Position numbers and translations under genes: made by a program. A stretch of DNA of 6,199 bases from Gammaproteobacteria bacterium (GTDB lineage: Bacteria > Pseudomonadota > Gammaproteobacteria > UBA6429 > Thiohalophilaceae): assembly GCA_013152045.1 (NCBI GenBank), contig JAADGZ010000215.1, positions 1 to 6,199 on the forward strand, written 5' to 3'. The notes under the pieces are model-generated. The model had not been told where the DNA came from. It worked only from the letters and a program-made list of their open reading frames with translations, and did no database searches. Position 1 is the first letter of the stretch; each line of letters begins with the position of its first letter. This document shows positions 4,869 to 6,199 of the stretch, in pieces.

Positions 4869-6199
4869 ATGACCCTACAACGCCAGTTACTCCTAATGAC
4901 TCTGCTCGCTCTGCTTGGCCTGGGTGCCGTAATCGCAGTATCCGATTTCGCAGTACATCGACTTACCAATAGATTTGAACGTTATGAACATGTTCTATCT
5001 GCAGATAAAGATATCATCGACATCAAGGCAACAGCCCTGTCGGTAAGCCGAGCCGATCCTATATTGCCAGAAACAAAAGACGCTCTCGACAAGGCCAATA
5101 CCCAAATAAAAACCCTATTTACTACCTTGCGTAGGTCCATTCAAGATAAGGCAACACAGGCAAAACTCGCCAGCGTTATCAAACAATGGGATAAATACGC
5201 AAAGGGAATCTACGGCGCGATCAAGATCGCCTCAGATGCTCCCCAAGATGCACTGAATATCCCCGATGCCATGTACAAACTCTACCTTGCCCCCATGACC
5301 ACACAGCTCGATGCTATGGTCTCCCACAACGCCAGCGCAGAGGATCAAGCCCACTCCAATATCGTGGAGAACATCAACACTCTGTTCTGGAGTATTGCCC
5401 TGCCACTCATTGCGGTTGGCGTACTGGTCATACTCTTTATTGCAGCCTTCTCTCGGCGCCTCAAGCGCGGTCTGCATAGCATCATCAGCACTACCGAGGC
5501 CCTGGCGCAGGGTGATCTCGGCATTCGTATCCCGCTGCGTACAGATGATGAGATCGGCCAGATCAGCCAAGCTATAAATCACTTTGCTGACGGCATAAGC
5601 GCAATACTGGTAGAAGTCCGTGACGCATCCGGTCGCACACGCGAATCAGCCGCACACCTTAATGATCTTTTCGCTCAGCTTGCCAGTAACACACAATCTC
5701 AATCTGATGAAATCATGCGAATCAGTACCGCTATCGAAGAAATGGACAATAGCATCACCGAAACCGCCAGTAGCGCGGTCTCATCGAGCAAAACAACGGA
5801 ACAAACTTCGACCAATGTGAAGACAGGTCTCTCCACCGGCCAGGATACCCGTGCGGCGTTAGCCAGAATCAATGATGCCGTTACCGCGGCTGTCACTACC
5901 CTGCAGGAACTTGACACGGCGGCCCAACGCATCGGCAACGTCAGCCAGATCATCCAGAACATTGCCGAACAAACCAATCTGCTCGCGCTCAATGCCGCTA
6001 TCGAGGCTGCACGGGCAGGTGACCACGGACGCGGCTTTTCTGTCGTCGCCGATGAAGTGCGCCTACTCGCACAGCGCACCGCCGAATCCACGCACAGCAT
6101 TCTGTCCACTGTCGAGTCAACCAATACACTGCTCGATCAGGCCAAACAGGCCATGGGACGGGTAGGAGAGGAAACACAACTTGGCGTTAGCGCAGGGGA
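4869..6199 (+). CDS. Methyl-accepting chemotaxis protein, 3' end outside window
   Basis: From the ATG at 4869 the frame is open to the window edge (443 codons). The layout is that of a transmembrane chemoreceptor: first membrane helix at about residues 7-25, a largely helical periplasmic sensor of about 145 residues (probably a four-helix bundle, ligand unknown), a second helix at 173-194, a HAMP linker at about 196-247 (GDLGIRIP, then DDEIGQ), and a cytoplasmic signalling domain. The tip, with [18 protein letters not shown] starting at residue 367 and then [12 protein letters not shown] to 398, is the conserved CheA/CheW-contacting hairpin. IEEM near 289-292 lies in a likely methylation helix. 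By family knowledge it controls CheA kinase in response to a periplasmic signal. About 80-100 residues of the return helix are missing to the right. The start at 4869 is preferred over Met10 because it keeps Arg5 before the membrane helix; neither start has a Shine-Dalgarno sequence. Confidence 0.92.
   Translation, partial: MTLQRQLLLMTLLALLGLGAVIAVSDFAVHRLTNRFERYEHVLSADKDIIDIKATALSVSRADPILPETKDALDKANTQIKTLFTTLRRSIQDKATQAKLASVIKQWDKYAKGIYGAIKIASDAPQDALNIPDAMYKLYLAPMTTQLDAMVSHNASAEDQAHSNIVENINTLFWSIALPLIAVGVLVILFIAAFSRRLKRGLHSIISTTEALAQGDLGIRIPLRTDDEIGQISQAINHFADGISAILVEVRDASGRTRESAAHLNDLFAQLASNTQSQSDEIMRISTAIEEMDNSITETASSAVSSSKTTEQTSTNVKTGLSTGQDTRAALARINDAVTAAVTTLQELDTAAQRIGNVSQIIQNIAEQTNLLALNAAIEAARAGDHGRGFSVVADEVRLLAQRTAESTHSILSTVESTNTLLDQAKQAMGRVGEETQLGVSAG

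Noticed and set aside
5699..6124. 141-codon - strand open frame inside the chemoreceptor gene
   Set aside because: It is antisense to the most conserved part of the signalling domain, and its Ala/Ser/Val-rich composition is the usual mirror of that coding sequence.

Overview
The window looks like a chromosomal segment of a free-living gammaproteobacterium. The evidence is a PEP-CTERM-type sorted protein, an intracellular bacterial-type glucoamylase, a PagP-like outer-membrane barrel and a transmembrane chemoreceptor, together with palindromic intergenic repeats built on 'gcccaaca/tgttgggc' and 'ctggttcccacgc'. From memory, repeats of this type are frequent in sulfur-oxidising and methylotrophic gammaproteobacteria. 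The genus cannot be fixed from the sequence alone. No rRNA, tRNA, CRISPR array, transposase or phage gene is visible.

Layout from left to right. The first 165 bases are the 3' end of a RelE/ParE-family toxin gene on the + strand; the rest of that gene and any antitoxin lie outside the window. A low-GC gene on the - strand (277-837) encodes a secreted, Ser/Asn/Thr-rich beta protein with a C-terminal PEP-CTERM-like (VPLP) sorting signal. It is divergent, across 125 bp, from a small DUF202 membrane protein gene (963-1316, +). Next, after a 164-bp gap on the same strand, comes a full-length GH15 glucoamylase (1481-3853) with both catalytic glutamates present and no signal peptide. It probably trims glycogen or maltodextrins to glucose in the cytoplasm.

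The glucoamylase gene converges on a - strand gene (4045-4524) for a short PagP-like outer-membrane beta-barrel. The roughly 190-bp gap between them carries a nested imperfect inverted repeat and an almost perfect GC-rich hairpin. A 344-bp non-coding stretch (4525-4868) separates the divergent PagP-like and chemoreceptor genes. It holds several small palindromes and TGTCA motifs that may be regulatory. The window ends inside a methyl-accepting chemotaxis protein gene (4869 onward, +), of which 443 codons are visible, including the signalling tip.

The genes do not form one pathway. The window is a set of short, mostly independent transcription units dealing with surface proteins, envelope modification, storage glucan use and sensing. 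The most worthwhile leads are the PagP-like protein, which keeps the Asp-Ser pair but not the usual histidine position, the orphan PEP-CTERM substrate, and the structured intergenic regions.
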